DNA from: Hyphomonadaceae bacterium BL14
GTDB lineage: Bacteria; Pseudomonadota; Alphaproteobacteria; Caulobacterales; Maricaulaceae
Direction of reading: 5' to 3'
Length of the DNA: 14,837 bases
Assembly: GCA_027627705.1 (NCBI GenBank)
Contig: CP091242.1
Coordinates: 1,378,239-1,393,075, forward strand
Part shown: piece after piece, positions 4,541 to 12,250 of the stretch
How the letters are laid out: the number at the start of each line of letters is the position of its first letter
How positions within the stretch are numbered: the stretch's first letter is position 1
Translations under genes and position numbers: made by a program
Notes under the pieces: model-generated
Told to the model about the DNA's origin: nothing
Database searches by the model: none
What the model saw: only the letters and a program-made list of their open reading frames with translations

Positions 4541-6580
4541 TTACTGTCTGTAGAGCCCTGCGGGAAAGAGCGCGGAGCCTTCGATACGCGCCTCATCCAT
4601 GCCCGCCGCCTCGCCAGTCCCCCAGGCGGGAGCAGACAGGTGAGCCACGCGGATATCCTGGCCCGAGGCTGCGTCAACCGAGTGGAATGCCGCGTCCACG
4701 CGATCTTGCATGAACGTCACGACACAAAAACCATTGGCGGCGCTGTCAAGCAGACGCAGATGCGGGTTCTGGGCCGGATTGCGTTGAGCCAGGCCCGCGG
4801 CCTCCTGCCCGGTCATCGATGTGATGACTGTGGCCGATATCCCGGCTCTGAACGTCATGTTGGCCGCGTCGGCCTGATCGGCTGGTGTCTCGATCACGCG
4901 ATCATCAAACGCAAACAGGCTGCGCGCGGGGTTATCTCTGGGAACATTGCGCTCAAGGGTGACCTGGAAGGGCTGTGAGCTGATCCCGGCCGTGGCAAAT
5001 TCGATGGCGGCAGGGTCGGACGCGTCATCATGGGCGCTGACGACCGCGCCGATATGCATGTGATGATCGCCGGCGAGCGACACCACATTGGCAACGCCTT
5101 CCTCGCGGAAAAACGTCAGCAAGGCGTTGCGTTCTGACGGATAGCCGTCCCAGGCGTCGATGGTCAGAACCGCAGGGTCGGAGGACTGGCCTACACTGTC
5201 GCTGTCAAGGCGCATGGGCGAAAGCGGCACCGAATTGGCCCAGGCTCTCCAGCGTGCGCGAGACGCGCGCATCACCGACTTGAACCAGTCACGCTGCTCA
5301 TGTCCCAGCATGGTGCCCGGCGCATGAGTGGCGCGCGGGTTCTCAAAAGTCTGACCGGCAAAGGTCAGCTCAAGCGGCGGCGCGCCGTCATTCGCGTCTC
5401 GTCCTGCGTCCAGGGTGCGCACAATGCCAAGCGGCTGCAAGCCGCGGTCAATGGTGGTCAGGGCGACAGCCAGCTCAGCCGGCACGGCCTGCTCTGATCG
5501 GAAGGAGCGCGTGTCGGTCACGACAACATCGACCATCGCCCCCCATGAGAAAGCGCGATGAATGATGAGCGACTTGATGGCTGCGATATTGTTGGGCTCG
5601 GGCTGCTGAGAACCGAGCGCGGCGTCGCGAAACGCCGTGTTGGACACGTCGGCAGCGCTGAAATCGCGCGCAGGCGATGCGATGCCCTCAAAGTCGGCCG
5701 ACCCCGTCAGCAAAGCCGGCACATACTCAAACCACGCCTGGTTGGCGGCGACCTTGCGCGTCTGGGCGGGCAGCGGCGGAACGGTGTAGGTTTCGCTCGA
5801 CTGCCAGCAATCATTGCTGAATTCGTGATCATCCCAGGTCACGATGAACGCAAAACGGGCGCGCGCGGCGATCATGTCGGGATCCGACAGGTATGTGCGC
5901 CACAGATGGCGATAGTCATCGAGCGTCACGGCATGACGAATGTCCGCGCTCTGGCCACCGCCCCCGCTCGGCAGCGGTCCGGCACGACGAACGGCCCCGT
6001 ATCCAACCGCTTCATATATGAAGTCGCCCAGATGAATGACCGCATCGATGCGCTGATCTTCAGGAGCGGCTTCATCCATTTCCACCAGACGCCGCCAGGC
6101 GCCGTACTGGCCCTGCTCGTAATTCTGGCAGGAGGCGGTGGCGAACCTGACCGGCCTCAGGGTGTCTGGGCCGGGTGCCGTGCGCGTATGGCCCAGCGGC
6201 ATGGACACATCGCCGTGCGCGATGAACCGGTAGAACAGGCGCGTGTCTGACGGCAGATCGGTCACAATGAGCCGCACAGTGTGGTCGGCGTCGGCCACCG
6301 CCTCGATGTCAGTGCGCACGAGTACGGTCTCGAACCCTGCGTCGAGCGCCACTTCGGCCGTCAGAGCGACACGATCGGGCGTGGCGCCATCGTTCGCCTG
6401 CACGCGCGTCCACAACACCACGGACGACGCAGTCGGGTCACCGGACGCCACCCCGTGCGGGAACATATAGCGGCCGGTGGCCTCGATCGCCCGGGCGCTG
6501 GCCGCTTGCGGACCGGCCGCCGAAGCGATGGCCCAACCCAAAGCGCCCAGACCCGTCTGGATGAAACTGCGTCTGTCCAT
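4541..6580 (-). CDS. phoD: PhoD-type alkaline phosphatase/phosphodiesterase, Tat-exported
   Basis: The 679-residue protein begins MDRRSFIQTGLGALGWAI, a twin-arginine signal (R3-R4) with a cleavage region around ASA near residue 28, so it should fold in the cytoplasm and act in the periplasm or outside. A PhoD N-terminal domain follows (MFPHGVASGDPTASSVVLWT), then the metallophosphatase core: LGDFIYE with D186, TWDDHE with D250-D251-H252, DTRSFRSEQ, and LAGDHHMH with D505-H506-H507. PhoD enzymes use Ca and Fe and cleave phosphomonoesters and diesters. I chose ATG 6580, with an AGGA 7 nt upstream, over the TTG two codons earlier. It starts 14 bp after the TonB receptor stop, so the two form an operon, probably phosphate-regulated. 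Length and motifs look intact. Confidence 0.92.
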   Translation of the reverse strand: MDRRSFIQTGLGALGWAIASAAGPQAASARAIEATGRYMFPHGVASGDPTASSVVLWTRVQANDGATPDRVALTAEVALDAGFETVLVRTDIEAVADADHTVRLIVTDLPSDTRLFYRFIAHGDVSMPLGHTRTAPGPDTLRPVRFATASCQNYEQGQYGAWRRLVEMDEAAPEDQRIDAVIHLGDFIYEAVGYGAVRRAGPLPSGGGGQSADIRHAVTLDDYRHLWRTYLSDPDMIAARARFAFIVTWDDHEFSNDCWQSSETYTVPPLPAQTRKVAANQAWFEYVPALLTGSADFEGIASPARDFSAADVSNTAFRDAALGSQQPEPNNIAAIKSLIIHRAFSWGAMVDVVVTDTRSFRSEQAVPAELAVALTTIDRGLQPLGIVRTLDAGRDANDGAPPLELTFAGQTFENPRATHAPGTMLGHEQRDWFKSVMRASRARWRAWANSVPLSPMRLDSDSVGQSSDPAVLTIDAWDGYPSERNALLTFFREEGVANVVSLAGDHHMHIGAVVSAHDDASDPAAIEFATAGISSQPFQVTLERNVPRDNPARSLFAFDDRVIETPADQADAANMTFRAGISATVITSMTGQEAAGLAQRNPAQNPHLRLLDSAANGFCVVTFMQDRVDAAFHSVDAASGQDIRVAHLSAPAWGTGEAAGMDEARIEGSALFPAGLYRQ

Positions 6581-6594
6581 AATCAAGTCCTGAC

Positions 6595-8865
6595 TTAGAA
6601 GCGGGTGCGGATCTCAAAACCGTATACGCGCGGCTGGGCCGGCACCCAGGTCGGTGTGCCGAAGGCGCGGCCGGTATTGCCGACATCACCCATGTAGCGC
6701 TCGTCGAACAGGTTCTGAGAAAACACAGACAGTTCGAAGCGGTCTTGAGGCGCTGACAGGGTGACGTTGAGGTTCATCACGCCAAAGCCGTCCTGGCTTT
6801 CCAGCGCCGTGTTGTCGTTGGAGAAGAACTGCTTCGACCGGTACACGTAGAACCCGTTGGCTCTCAGGTTCCAGTCAGCACCCACCGGCACATTGAAAGA
6901 GGCGCCCAGCGTGCCGCGGAAGCGGGGCGAGAATACCAGCCGGTTTCCGGAGAAATCCTGGCCGCCGCTGACGAAGTCGTCGTATGTGGCGTCCATGAGA
7001 TTGACATTGCCGAACAGCGACACGTTTTGCGTCAGGCGCAGATCGCCTTCCAGTTCTGCGCCGAGAGCCGACGCCTCGCCCGCATTGGCCGCGATCAACA
7101 GATTAGTCTGGGGATCGAGAACCTGAGACTGGAAGTCCGTCCAGTCGTAGCGGAAGATCGAGCCATTGAGCCGCAGGCGGCGATCAAAGGTTTCGGTTCT
7201 CATGCCCAGCTCGTAGCTGGTGACAAATTCAGGCTCCACGACCGGGGCTGTCAGGTTCGTGCCGGGATCGGGGATAACGCCCGAACGATAGCCCGTCGTG
7301 ACGCTGGCATAGGTCAGCACGCCGGGCGCAAGACGCCAGTCGACCACCAGGCGGGGCTGAAACGCCTCAAAGCTTTCTGAACGGCTGGCGCGCTGCGGTC
7401 CGGGAGACGGGAAGAAAATCCCGAAATTGGTGACCGGCCGCTCACCCAGGAGGCTCTTGTCATCATAGGTGTAGCGCAGGCCCGCAGACACCCGGATGGC
7501 GTCATTCATCTGCCAGGTGCCATCAAGATAGGCCGAGTAGCTCAGCGTATCATTGCGCGTGTAGCCCGACTCAGATGCGAACCTGGGGAAGGGCAGCGGC
7601 AGGAGGTTCTGCTGGAGCGTGACCGGATTGATGGGACGGCCGGTGAAGGGGGTGCCGGGCGTGACAATCGTGATGATCGCCAGCGGATCATACTCAAGGT
7701 AAATGGTGTAGTCGGTGTGCTCCTGAAACACACTGGCGCCGCCAATGAAGGAGAAGGCCCCGCCATTGTCCCAGACCGCGCGCACTTCGGTGGACCACTG
7801 GCGCAGGCGCGTGTCCTCAAGCCCGTTCACGATAAAGAGGTAGGAGCCATCCACGTCGAAGAAGTCATCCGACTTCAGGTAGCGGTAACCGGAAATGGAC
7901 TGAACGGACCAGTCGCCCAGATCCGCTTCCACGAGAAACGTGGCGCCGGCAACGTCGCGCTCGAGGAAGGCGCGGTCGCCCAGCTCCTGGAATGCAGGGC
8001 CGAAGGGATCTGTCTGCAGCGGGCTGGGGTTCCAGGGCGTGTTGTCGCCTTCTTGGTCAAAGTTGGCGCCGGGAACAGGGATGGTGATGCTGGCAAAGAC
8101 ATTGCTGTTTGAGCGGTCGCGCTGACCATTCAAGATCAAGGTGGCCGTGATGTCGGGCGTGATCTGCACCGAGCCGCTGACCCGGGCCGCCAGCATGTCG
8201 CGGTTATTATTCGTGTCGCCAGTGGCCAGATTGCGGATGAAGCCATCGCGCACACGCCGCGTCAGCGCGCCGCGCAGCGCCAGCTGATCGTTGACGCCCA
8301 CATTGAAGATGCCGCCGAAGCGGTGACCGTTATAGTTTTCAAGACCCGCCCACAGCTCGCCCGACGTCTCGTCGAAGCGGGGGCGTGCGCTGACGACGGC
8401 CAGCGCGCCGGCCGTCGAGCCGCGACCGTAAAGCGTGCCCTGAGGTCCCTTGAGCACCTCAACGCGCTCAAGATCAAAAAGCTCGATCAGCGCGCCCTGG
8501 GCGCGGCCGATGGAGATACCGTCGTAAAACACCGACACGCGGTTTTCGACATTGGCGCTTGAGCCGCCTGAGTCCACGCCGCGCACGATGATGGACGGGT
8601 TCTGGATGGTCTGCTCGAAGACCTCCAGGCCAGGCACCAGGTCGGCAAGCCGGTTGAGGTTCTCAATGCGGGTCTCTTCCAGCTGGATGCTGGTGATGGC
8701 GCTGATCGGCAGCGGCACGTCCTGGAGGGGTTGGGGGCGGAACTGGGACGTGACCACAATCACGTCTTCACTGTCAGCACGTTCAGGCGCCTGCTGAGCC
8801 AGCGCCGCACCGCTGACGGTGGACATGAGCGAAAATGCCAAACCGAAGACACCCGACAAACGCAT
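6595..8865 (-). CDS. TonB-dependent outer-membrane receptor
   Basis: This 756-residue protein has a Sec signal peptide (cleavage after A23 in GAALA-QQAPE), a TonB-box-like EDVIVVT at 33-39, and a plug domain with RVSVFYDGISIGRAQ and RVEVLKGPQGTLYGRGSTAG. A long beta-barrel follows, ending VYGFEIRTRF with the terminal Phe typical of outer-membrane barrels. It would import a ligand with TonB/ExbBD energy. An AAGGGG ribosome site (8877-8872) precedes the ATG. It is the first gene of an operon with the PhoD-like enzyme, so the ligand may be a phosphate ester, a nucleotide or phospholipid product, or the metal cofactor. The substrate cannot be read from sequence. No frameshift was seen. Confidence 0.93.
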   Translation of the reverse strand: MRLSGVFGLAFSLMSTVSGAALAQQAPERADSEDVIVVTSQFRPQPLQDVPLPISAITSIQLEETRIENLNRLADLVPGLEVFEQTIQNPSIIVRGVDSGGSSANVENRVSVFYDGISIGRAQGALIELFDLERVEVLKGPQGTLYGRGSTAGALAVVSARPRFDETSGELWAGLENYNGHRFGGIFNVGVNDQLALRGALTRRVRDGFIRNLATGDTNNNRDMLAARVSGSVQITPDITATLILNGQRDRSNSNVFASITIPVPGANFDQEGDNTPWNPSPLQTDPFGPAFQELGDRAFLERDVAGATFLVEADLGDWSVQSISGYRYLKSDDFFDVDGSYLFIVNGLEDTRLRQWSTEVRAVWDNGGAFSFIGGASVFQEHTDYTIYLEYDPLAIITIVTPGTPFTGRPINPVTLQQNLLPLPFPRFASESGYTRNDTLSYSAYLDGTWQMNDAIRVSAGLRYTYDDKSLLGERPVTNFGIFFPSPGPQRASRSESFEAFQPRLVVDWRLAPGVLTYASVTTGYRSGVIPDPGTNLTAPVVEPEFVTSYELGMRTETFDRRLRLNGSIFRYDWTDFQSQVLDPQTNLLIAANAGEASALGAELEGDLRLTQNVSLFGNVNLMDATYDDFVSGGQDFSGNRLVFSPRFRGTLGASFNVPVGADWNLRANGFYVYRSKQFFSNDNTALESQDGFGVMNLNVTLSAPQDRFELSVFSQNLFDERYMGDVGNTGRAFGTPTWVPAQPRVYGFEIRTRF

Positions 8866-8910
8866 GGACAGCCCCTTTCCAGAATAATGGATGCGTTGTC
8901 CGTACTTTTG

Positions 8911-8954
8911 ATCTGTGACCCAGGCGTGACTGTAAATTCAAATTTGGGTGACAG
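8911..8954 (-). promoter_or_regulatory. Candidate PHO box (11-bp register of GTCAC repeats)
   Basis: Read on the minus strand the heptamers CTGTCAC (8954-8948), CAGTCAC (8932-8926) and GGGTCAC (8921-8915) occur at offsets 0, 22 and 33, all multiples of 11. PhoB boxes are direct heptamer repeats near CTGTCAT/C separated by 4 bp, so both the unit and the period fit; the second slot (ATTTGAA) is degenerate. The site is 50-89 bp upstream of the receptor ATG. A clear -10 element was not found at the ideal distance; TATTCT at 8886-8881 is the nearest candidate. Confidence 0.5.
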
Positions 8955-9283
8955 GCCGAAATGCGAACGCGCCAGCCAGTCCATGCGCGGCGCGCGGCCG
9001 GCAATGGGCGCGCCAGGCGCCAGACGCCTGGCGGCAGGTGGTGGGCTGTGGGCGGCGCGCGGCCGGGCTCTGGCGTCTATCGCCGCGGTGCCAGACGCGC
9101 CACGCGGGCGCTCTTGCGCAGATCCATGAACGGCCTGCGAGGCGCTGGCGTTCGCGTGCACACTTGTCCGGCGTGATCACTGCGCGTCGTCGCTCCCAGC
9201 GACATCACGGCCCACGCCGCCGCTTCAGTGACATCACTGACGACCGCCTCGATGGCGTTGATGCGCCGCGCCTGGCCTTGACG
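8955..9283. other. GC-rich stretch with hairpins, no convincing gene
   Basis: Several frames are open here, but none has protein-like composition together with a ribosome site, as expected by chance in GC-rich DNA. Two structures stand out: a perfect 9-bp stem, cgccaggcg at 9011-9019 with cgcctggcg at 9025-9033, and a 16-bp palindrome tcagtgacatcactga at 9225-9240. The stretch lies between the receptor promoter and an IS3 remnant and may be debris of an interrupted locus. Confidence 0.4.
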
Positions 9284-9475
9284 TGACCCCCGTTTTTTCA
9301 TCCAGCCGAAGCGAGAGTCCGGGGTTGATTTGCACTGAGCCCCAACGCTGGATCGCCGGAAGCTGGAGTTTTCCGGCTTTGATCACGGCGGCGGGCTGGC
9401 CATGCCGCAGTGATTATGCAGGTCGGCCGGGACGTTGTACCCGATCGCGCTGTGAGGTCTGACCTCGTTGTAGTC
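9284..9475 (-). mobile_element. 3' remnant of an IS3-family insertion sequence
   Basis: The minus strand from 9475 encodes DYNEVRPHSAIGYNVPADLH, continuing to a PPP stop at 9383-9385. This is the C-terminal signature of IS3-family OrfB transposases. About 100 bp of IS-like 3' flank follow, ending near tgaccccc at 9284-9291, probably the outer terminal repeat; the true tip might be at 9279. Everything upstream (OrfA, the DDE core and the other end) is missing. The remnant begins exactly at the stop codon of the B12-type sensor gene. It differs from the complete IS3 element at 11.8-13.3 kb. Confidence 0.75.
9383..9475 (-). pseudogene. Truncated IS3-family OrfB transposase (last 30 codons)
   Basis: Only the C-terminal 30 residues remain, with the DYNExRPHSAIG motif that ends the integrase core domain of IS3-family OrfB proteins. 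All catalytic residues are lost, so it cannot be active. It reads in the same frame as the preceding sensor gene, separated only by that gene's TGA. Confidence 0.8.
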
Positions 9476-10327
9476 TCAGCGCCGGGCCTGAATCAGGTCA
9501 TCAAGCTCGGCGCAGGCGCTGCGTGCGTCATTAAAAACCAGATCAATATCGACGCAATTGCGCAGCGCCTCTTCGTCTGTGCCACGCGGCGGCGCCACGC
9601 CAATGATCGCTTGTGGCGTGGTCAGGCGTAGATTGACCACAAGGCGGACCAGCGCCTCCAACCGCTCCTGACTGCTGAATGACAGGCCGATAATGTGAGG
9701 CTGCGTCGCCTCGACATGCGCTAGAAGCGTGTCGTGATCTGCGCCCAGCTGAAGATCGATCTTCCATCCCGTCTCGCGGAACAGGTCGGCGGCCAGGGTG
9801 ATGCCGACGCCATGGTCTTCGCCAGGGACAGTGGCGAACAGTGCACTGCGCCGGGCGTCACGGGCAAAATCAGGACGCTCGGCGCGCATGGCGCGCATGA
9901 GCGCGTAGAGGTGACCTGTTGCGCTCGCCACTTCGTAGCTTGAGAGGCGATCGTCCTGCCACTGCTCTCCGAGCCACTGAGCTGCGGCGCTGATATAGCC
10001 CAGATAAACACCCAGACGCGTCAGGCCGAGGGCGCGTTGCTGCTCGATGAAGGCAAGGGATTTATCCGGCTGCGGCTCGAGCAGAGCCTCACAAAACTCT
10101 TGCAGCAACACATCGCCGACCGGCTTGGCCTCAAAGGCTGGATCTCGAAGGGCCTTGTCGGCAAGCCGGCTAAGCGTATCGAAGGCCAGGGCCTGGATCG
10201 CATCATCAGTGAGACGGTCGCGTTTGGCGACAAAGAGCGACGACGCGCGCAAGAATGTGTCATTATCGAATGCGAATTCAGGTTTGCCCATGTGGTTGCG
10301 CGCCCGATCAAAACCGCGCCAGTCCAT
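9476..10327 (-). CDS. AerR/PpaA-like cobalamin- or haem-binding (SCHIC/B12) sensor protein
   Basis: This protein of 283 residues has an N-terminal helical domain (about 20-120, with LLQEFCEALLEPQPDKSLAF and ISAAAQWLGEQW) resembling the cap of B12-binding sensors. A Rossmann-type B12-binding domain follows from about 155: FATVPGEDHGVGITLAADLF, then HIIGLSFSSQERLEALVRLV and a TPQAIIGVAPP strand. The cofactor motif DxHxxG appears as E170-D-H172-G-V-G175, so the axial His is present while the first Asp is Glu. There is no helix-turn-helix, as in AerR/PpaA antirepressors, which act on a separate DNA-binding partner in light or redox control. No partner gene or photosynthesis gene is visible. ATG 10327 is used; GTG 10351 and ATG 10291 are alternatives, none with a clear ribosome site. 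Confidence 0.75.
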   Translation of the reverse strand: MDWRGFDRARNHMGKPEFAFDNDTFLRASSLFVAKRDRLTDDAIQALAFDTLSRLADKALRDPAFEAKPVGDVLLQEFCEALLEPQPDKSLAFIEQQRALGLTRLGVYLGYISAAAQWLGEQWQDDRLSSYEVASATGHLYALMRAMRAERPDFARDARRSALFATVPGEDHGVGITLAADLFRETGWKIDLQLGADHDTLLAHVEATQPHIIGLSFSSQERLEALVRLVVNLRLTTPQAIIGVAPPRGTDEEALRNCVDIDLVFNDARSACAELDDLIQARR

Positions 10328-10383
10328 CGTGCGCGGTGACCGTAAGCCCACCGCACCGACCCGGCTGTGTCAAGGTTAATCGA

Positions 10384-10420
10384 CGCCGCATTTCCTTATA
10401 AAATATAGGGAAATGCGGCG
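10384..10420. repeat. 37-bp near-perfect palindrome upstream of the sensor gene
   Basis: Arms of 17 bp (10384-10400 and 10404-10420) match at 16 positions around an aaa centre; the exception is a T-G pair at 10396/10408. The outer 12 bp are GC-mixed (cgccgcatttcc) and the inner part is tata...tata. There is no T-tract on either side, so it is not a standard terminator. It lies 57 bp upstream of the sensor ATG, and a TTGACA at 10373-10368 lies just downstream on the minus strand, so it may be an operator or a cruciform-forming site. Confidence 0.7.
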
Positions 10421-10586
10421 CTGTCAGAGAATAAACCGCGCCCTCAGACCGCATGCAATCTTGTCATTCACGGCATCAAAAGCATCGCAGCGCTCTCAAC
10501 TCGAAACACCCACGGCGCCGGGCGTCATGAGCGCACTTCGCAATGCGATCAGGCCCCAATACGATCTGGAACTGCGCCCGGGCGCC

Positions 10587-11606
10587 TCAGTGATGGTGTG
10601 GGTAGAATGCCCATCTTGCCTCTCCAAGGCCCTCCATAAGCGGTAGCGGGCGGTGGCCGACCTGCGGCACGACGATAAAGCTATGCTCTATCCCCAGCGA
10701 CACCAGATGCTCGTGGAAGCGCATTTTGTTGGGCAGCGAGTTATCATGCTCTCCGATGGCGAGCCGCAGGGTGGGCTGTCGCGTGTTTGACTGCGCAGCC
10801 TGCTCGGCCAACGCCCAAGGGTGAGCGGCCTGATAGCGGGCAAGCTCGCCGCAATAAAGATCATCAAGGAGGGCTGTAGCATCCTCAGCGCCTCTTCGCA
10901 GTCGCGGCGCATTGCTGAGATCTGGGCTTAACGGGCCTGCAGCCAGGCTCGACACATGACCAAACATATCCGGATACAGAAAGGCCATCCTCAAGGCGCC
11001 AAAGCCGCCCATGCTGAAGCCTTCAAGCCAACGGCCGCTGGCCTGTGCACGGGTGCGGAACGTCTCGTCCACGAATAAGACCAGTTCACGCACGACAAGG
11101 GACTCAACGGGCGCGCCTTCGCAAGCGTCGACCCACAGGCTCAGTGGCGGCGTCTCTATGAACACGACGAGGAAAGGCTCCGTCAGACCGTCACGCATGG
11201 CCGAAGCAAACATGCGCGACAGCGGACGTATGCCCTGCCGGCCTCCGCCGCCCCCATGCAGCCAGTATAGCACCGGGAAGCGTTTGTCGGGCCGCGCGTG
11301 GTAGACAGGTGGAACAAGCACTTGGATAGAGACATCTTCTCCCAGAAGCGCGCTGTGAAAGATGTGATGCGTGAGCCCGGGAACATTGATTGGCGACTGA
11401 ACCCAACTGAAAGGCGTGTCAAAGCCGGCAGCAAGCCCGCCAAGTGAAGAGCTGAGAGAGGCTTTCGTGGCGGCCGCAAGCGCGATTGTATGGGCGCCTG
11501 CCGCGCCTGATTGAGCCTTGGTGGATCCTTCGGCGGAGGCGATGCTGACCAATAGCGATGAAGCGATCAACGCGATGGCCAGCTTGAGCGGTAAATTCCT
11601 CATCAT
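10587..11606 (-). CDS. Exported esterase of the EstD/S-formylglutathione hydrolase-like alpha/beta-hydrolase fold
   Basis: The 339-residue protein starts MMRNLPLKLAIALIASSLLV, a Sec signal peptide with likely cleavage after SIASA, so it acts in the periplasm or outside. The putative-esterase fold shows VLYWLHGGGGG as the oxyanion segment, nucleophile S198 in EGFSMGGFG, D288 in IGEHDNS and H318 in VGHRPLP, a complete Ser-Asp-His triad. Relatives include S-formylglutathione hydrolase, feruloyl esterases and antigen-85-like esterases; export argues against the formaldehyde-pathway enzyme. ATG 11606 is preceded by GGGGA at good spacing, while the upstream extension is rich in Cys and Arg and unlikely. 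It is not obviously in an operon with the sensor gene, 259 bp away. The substrate is unknown. Confidence 0.85.
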   Translation of the reverse strand: MMRNLPLKLAIALIASSLLVSIASAEGSTKAQSGAAGAHTIALAAATKASLSSSLGGLAAGFDTPFSWVQSPINVPGLTHHIFHSALLGEDVSIQVLVPPVYHARPDKRFPVLYWLHGGGGGRQGIRPLSRMFASAMRDGLTEPFLVVFIETPPLSLWVDACEGAPVESLVVRELVLFVDETFRTRAQASGRWLEGFSMGGFGALRMAFLYPDMFGHVSSLAAGPLSPDLSNAPRLRRGAEDATALLDDLYCGELARYQAAHPWALAEQAAQSNTRQPTLRLAIGEHDNSLPNKMRFHEHLVSLGIEHSFIVVPQVGHRPLPLMEGLGEARWAFYPHHH

Positions 11607-11790
11607 GTTTGTTCCCCGGACGTGAGGTAGCCGCGCCAGTCCACACTCAGAGCAGCAACCCCTTCGAAACACAGCTTGCCCGACGCAGGCCCTGGTTCAA
11701 GCTCTTTCAACCCGGATCGAGGCTGCCCTGTCGAAACGGCCTGGTTTCGGCCTGTCTACGCAAAAGGCCTGTCAGGGCAAAACAGGTCAT

Positions 11791-11819
11791 TGTCCCCCGT
11801 CAGCACCTATGGCACAGGT
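11791..11819 (+). repeat. Left terminal inverted repeat of the IS3-family element
   Basis: It matches the reverse complement of 13274-13302 at about 22 of 29 positions. Mismatches cluster at the 6th and 7th bases and in the middle. The block tggcacag is fully conserved and is likely the transposase-binding part. Confidence 0.8.
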
Positions 11820-11875
11820 TTGGGGTTGTGATTTAAGGAGGATTTGGGTCTCGTCGCAGTGACGAAGGAACGAAG

Positions 11876-12250
11876 ATGAGCTCCAAATCCACAAAGCCCA
11901 AAGCCCCTGCTGCAACCGTTGTGAAGGACATTCGCCGAGCGACCCGGCGACACTTCTCGGCTGAAGACAAGATCCGCATTGTTCTGGAAGGTCTGCGCGG
12001 TGACGACAGCATCGCCGAGCTGTGCCGCAAGGAAGGCATAGCCCAGAGCCTTTATTATACTTGGTCGAAGGAGTTCATGGAGGCTGGCAAGCGCCGACTG
12101 GCGGGCGACACGGCGCGTGCTGCCACCAGTGACGAGGTCAAGGACCTGCGCCATCAGGCGCGTGACCGGAAAGAATGCGTGGCTGATCTGACCTTGGAGA
12201 ACCGTCTGCTCAAAAAAAGCATGATCGCGGATGGGGAGGACGACGCATGA
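11876..12250 (+). CDS. IS3-family transposase OrfA
   Basis: This 124-residue helix-turn-helix protein has SAEDKIRIVLEGLRGDDSIA followed by ELCRKEGIAQSLYYTWSKEF, the classic OrfA HTH that binds IS ends. A C-terminal leucine-rich helix (LTLENRLLKKSM) serves dimerisation. A GAAGGA ribosome site precedes the ATG. Its TGA overlaps the OrfB ATG as ATGA. An A7 run (12212-12218) followed by G near the end resembles the slippery region used by IS3 elements to make an OrfAB fusion by -1 frameshifting, and the -1 frame stays open into OrfB. Confidence 0.92.
   Translation: MSSKSTKPKAPAATVVKDIRRATRRHFSAEDKIRIVLEGLRGDDSIAELCRKEGIAQSLYYTWSKEFMEAGKRRLAGDTARAATSDEVKDLRHQARDRKECVADLTLENRLLKKSMIADGEDDA

Noticed and set aside
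5558..6250. 230-codon plus-strand frame
   Set aside because: It is antisense to the PhoD-like gene, whose catalytic motifs are clear.
9077..9301. 74-codon minus frame containing RRINAIEA, similar to RRIEAIEA in the NAxKHG protein
   Set aside because: The similarity is about eight residues of a simple helical pattern. The frame starts inside the IS remnant and the rest resembles nothing, so a paralogue remnant cannot be supported.
10352..10672. Frames between and across the sensor and esterase genes
   Set aside because: None combines a ribosome site with protein-like composition. The palindrome is the only notable element in the gap.
11727..11773. Three CCTGTC copies upstream of the esterase, considered as a PHO box
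   Set aside because: The spacings (24 and 17 bp) do not fit an 11-bp register and the units stop matching after CTGTC.
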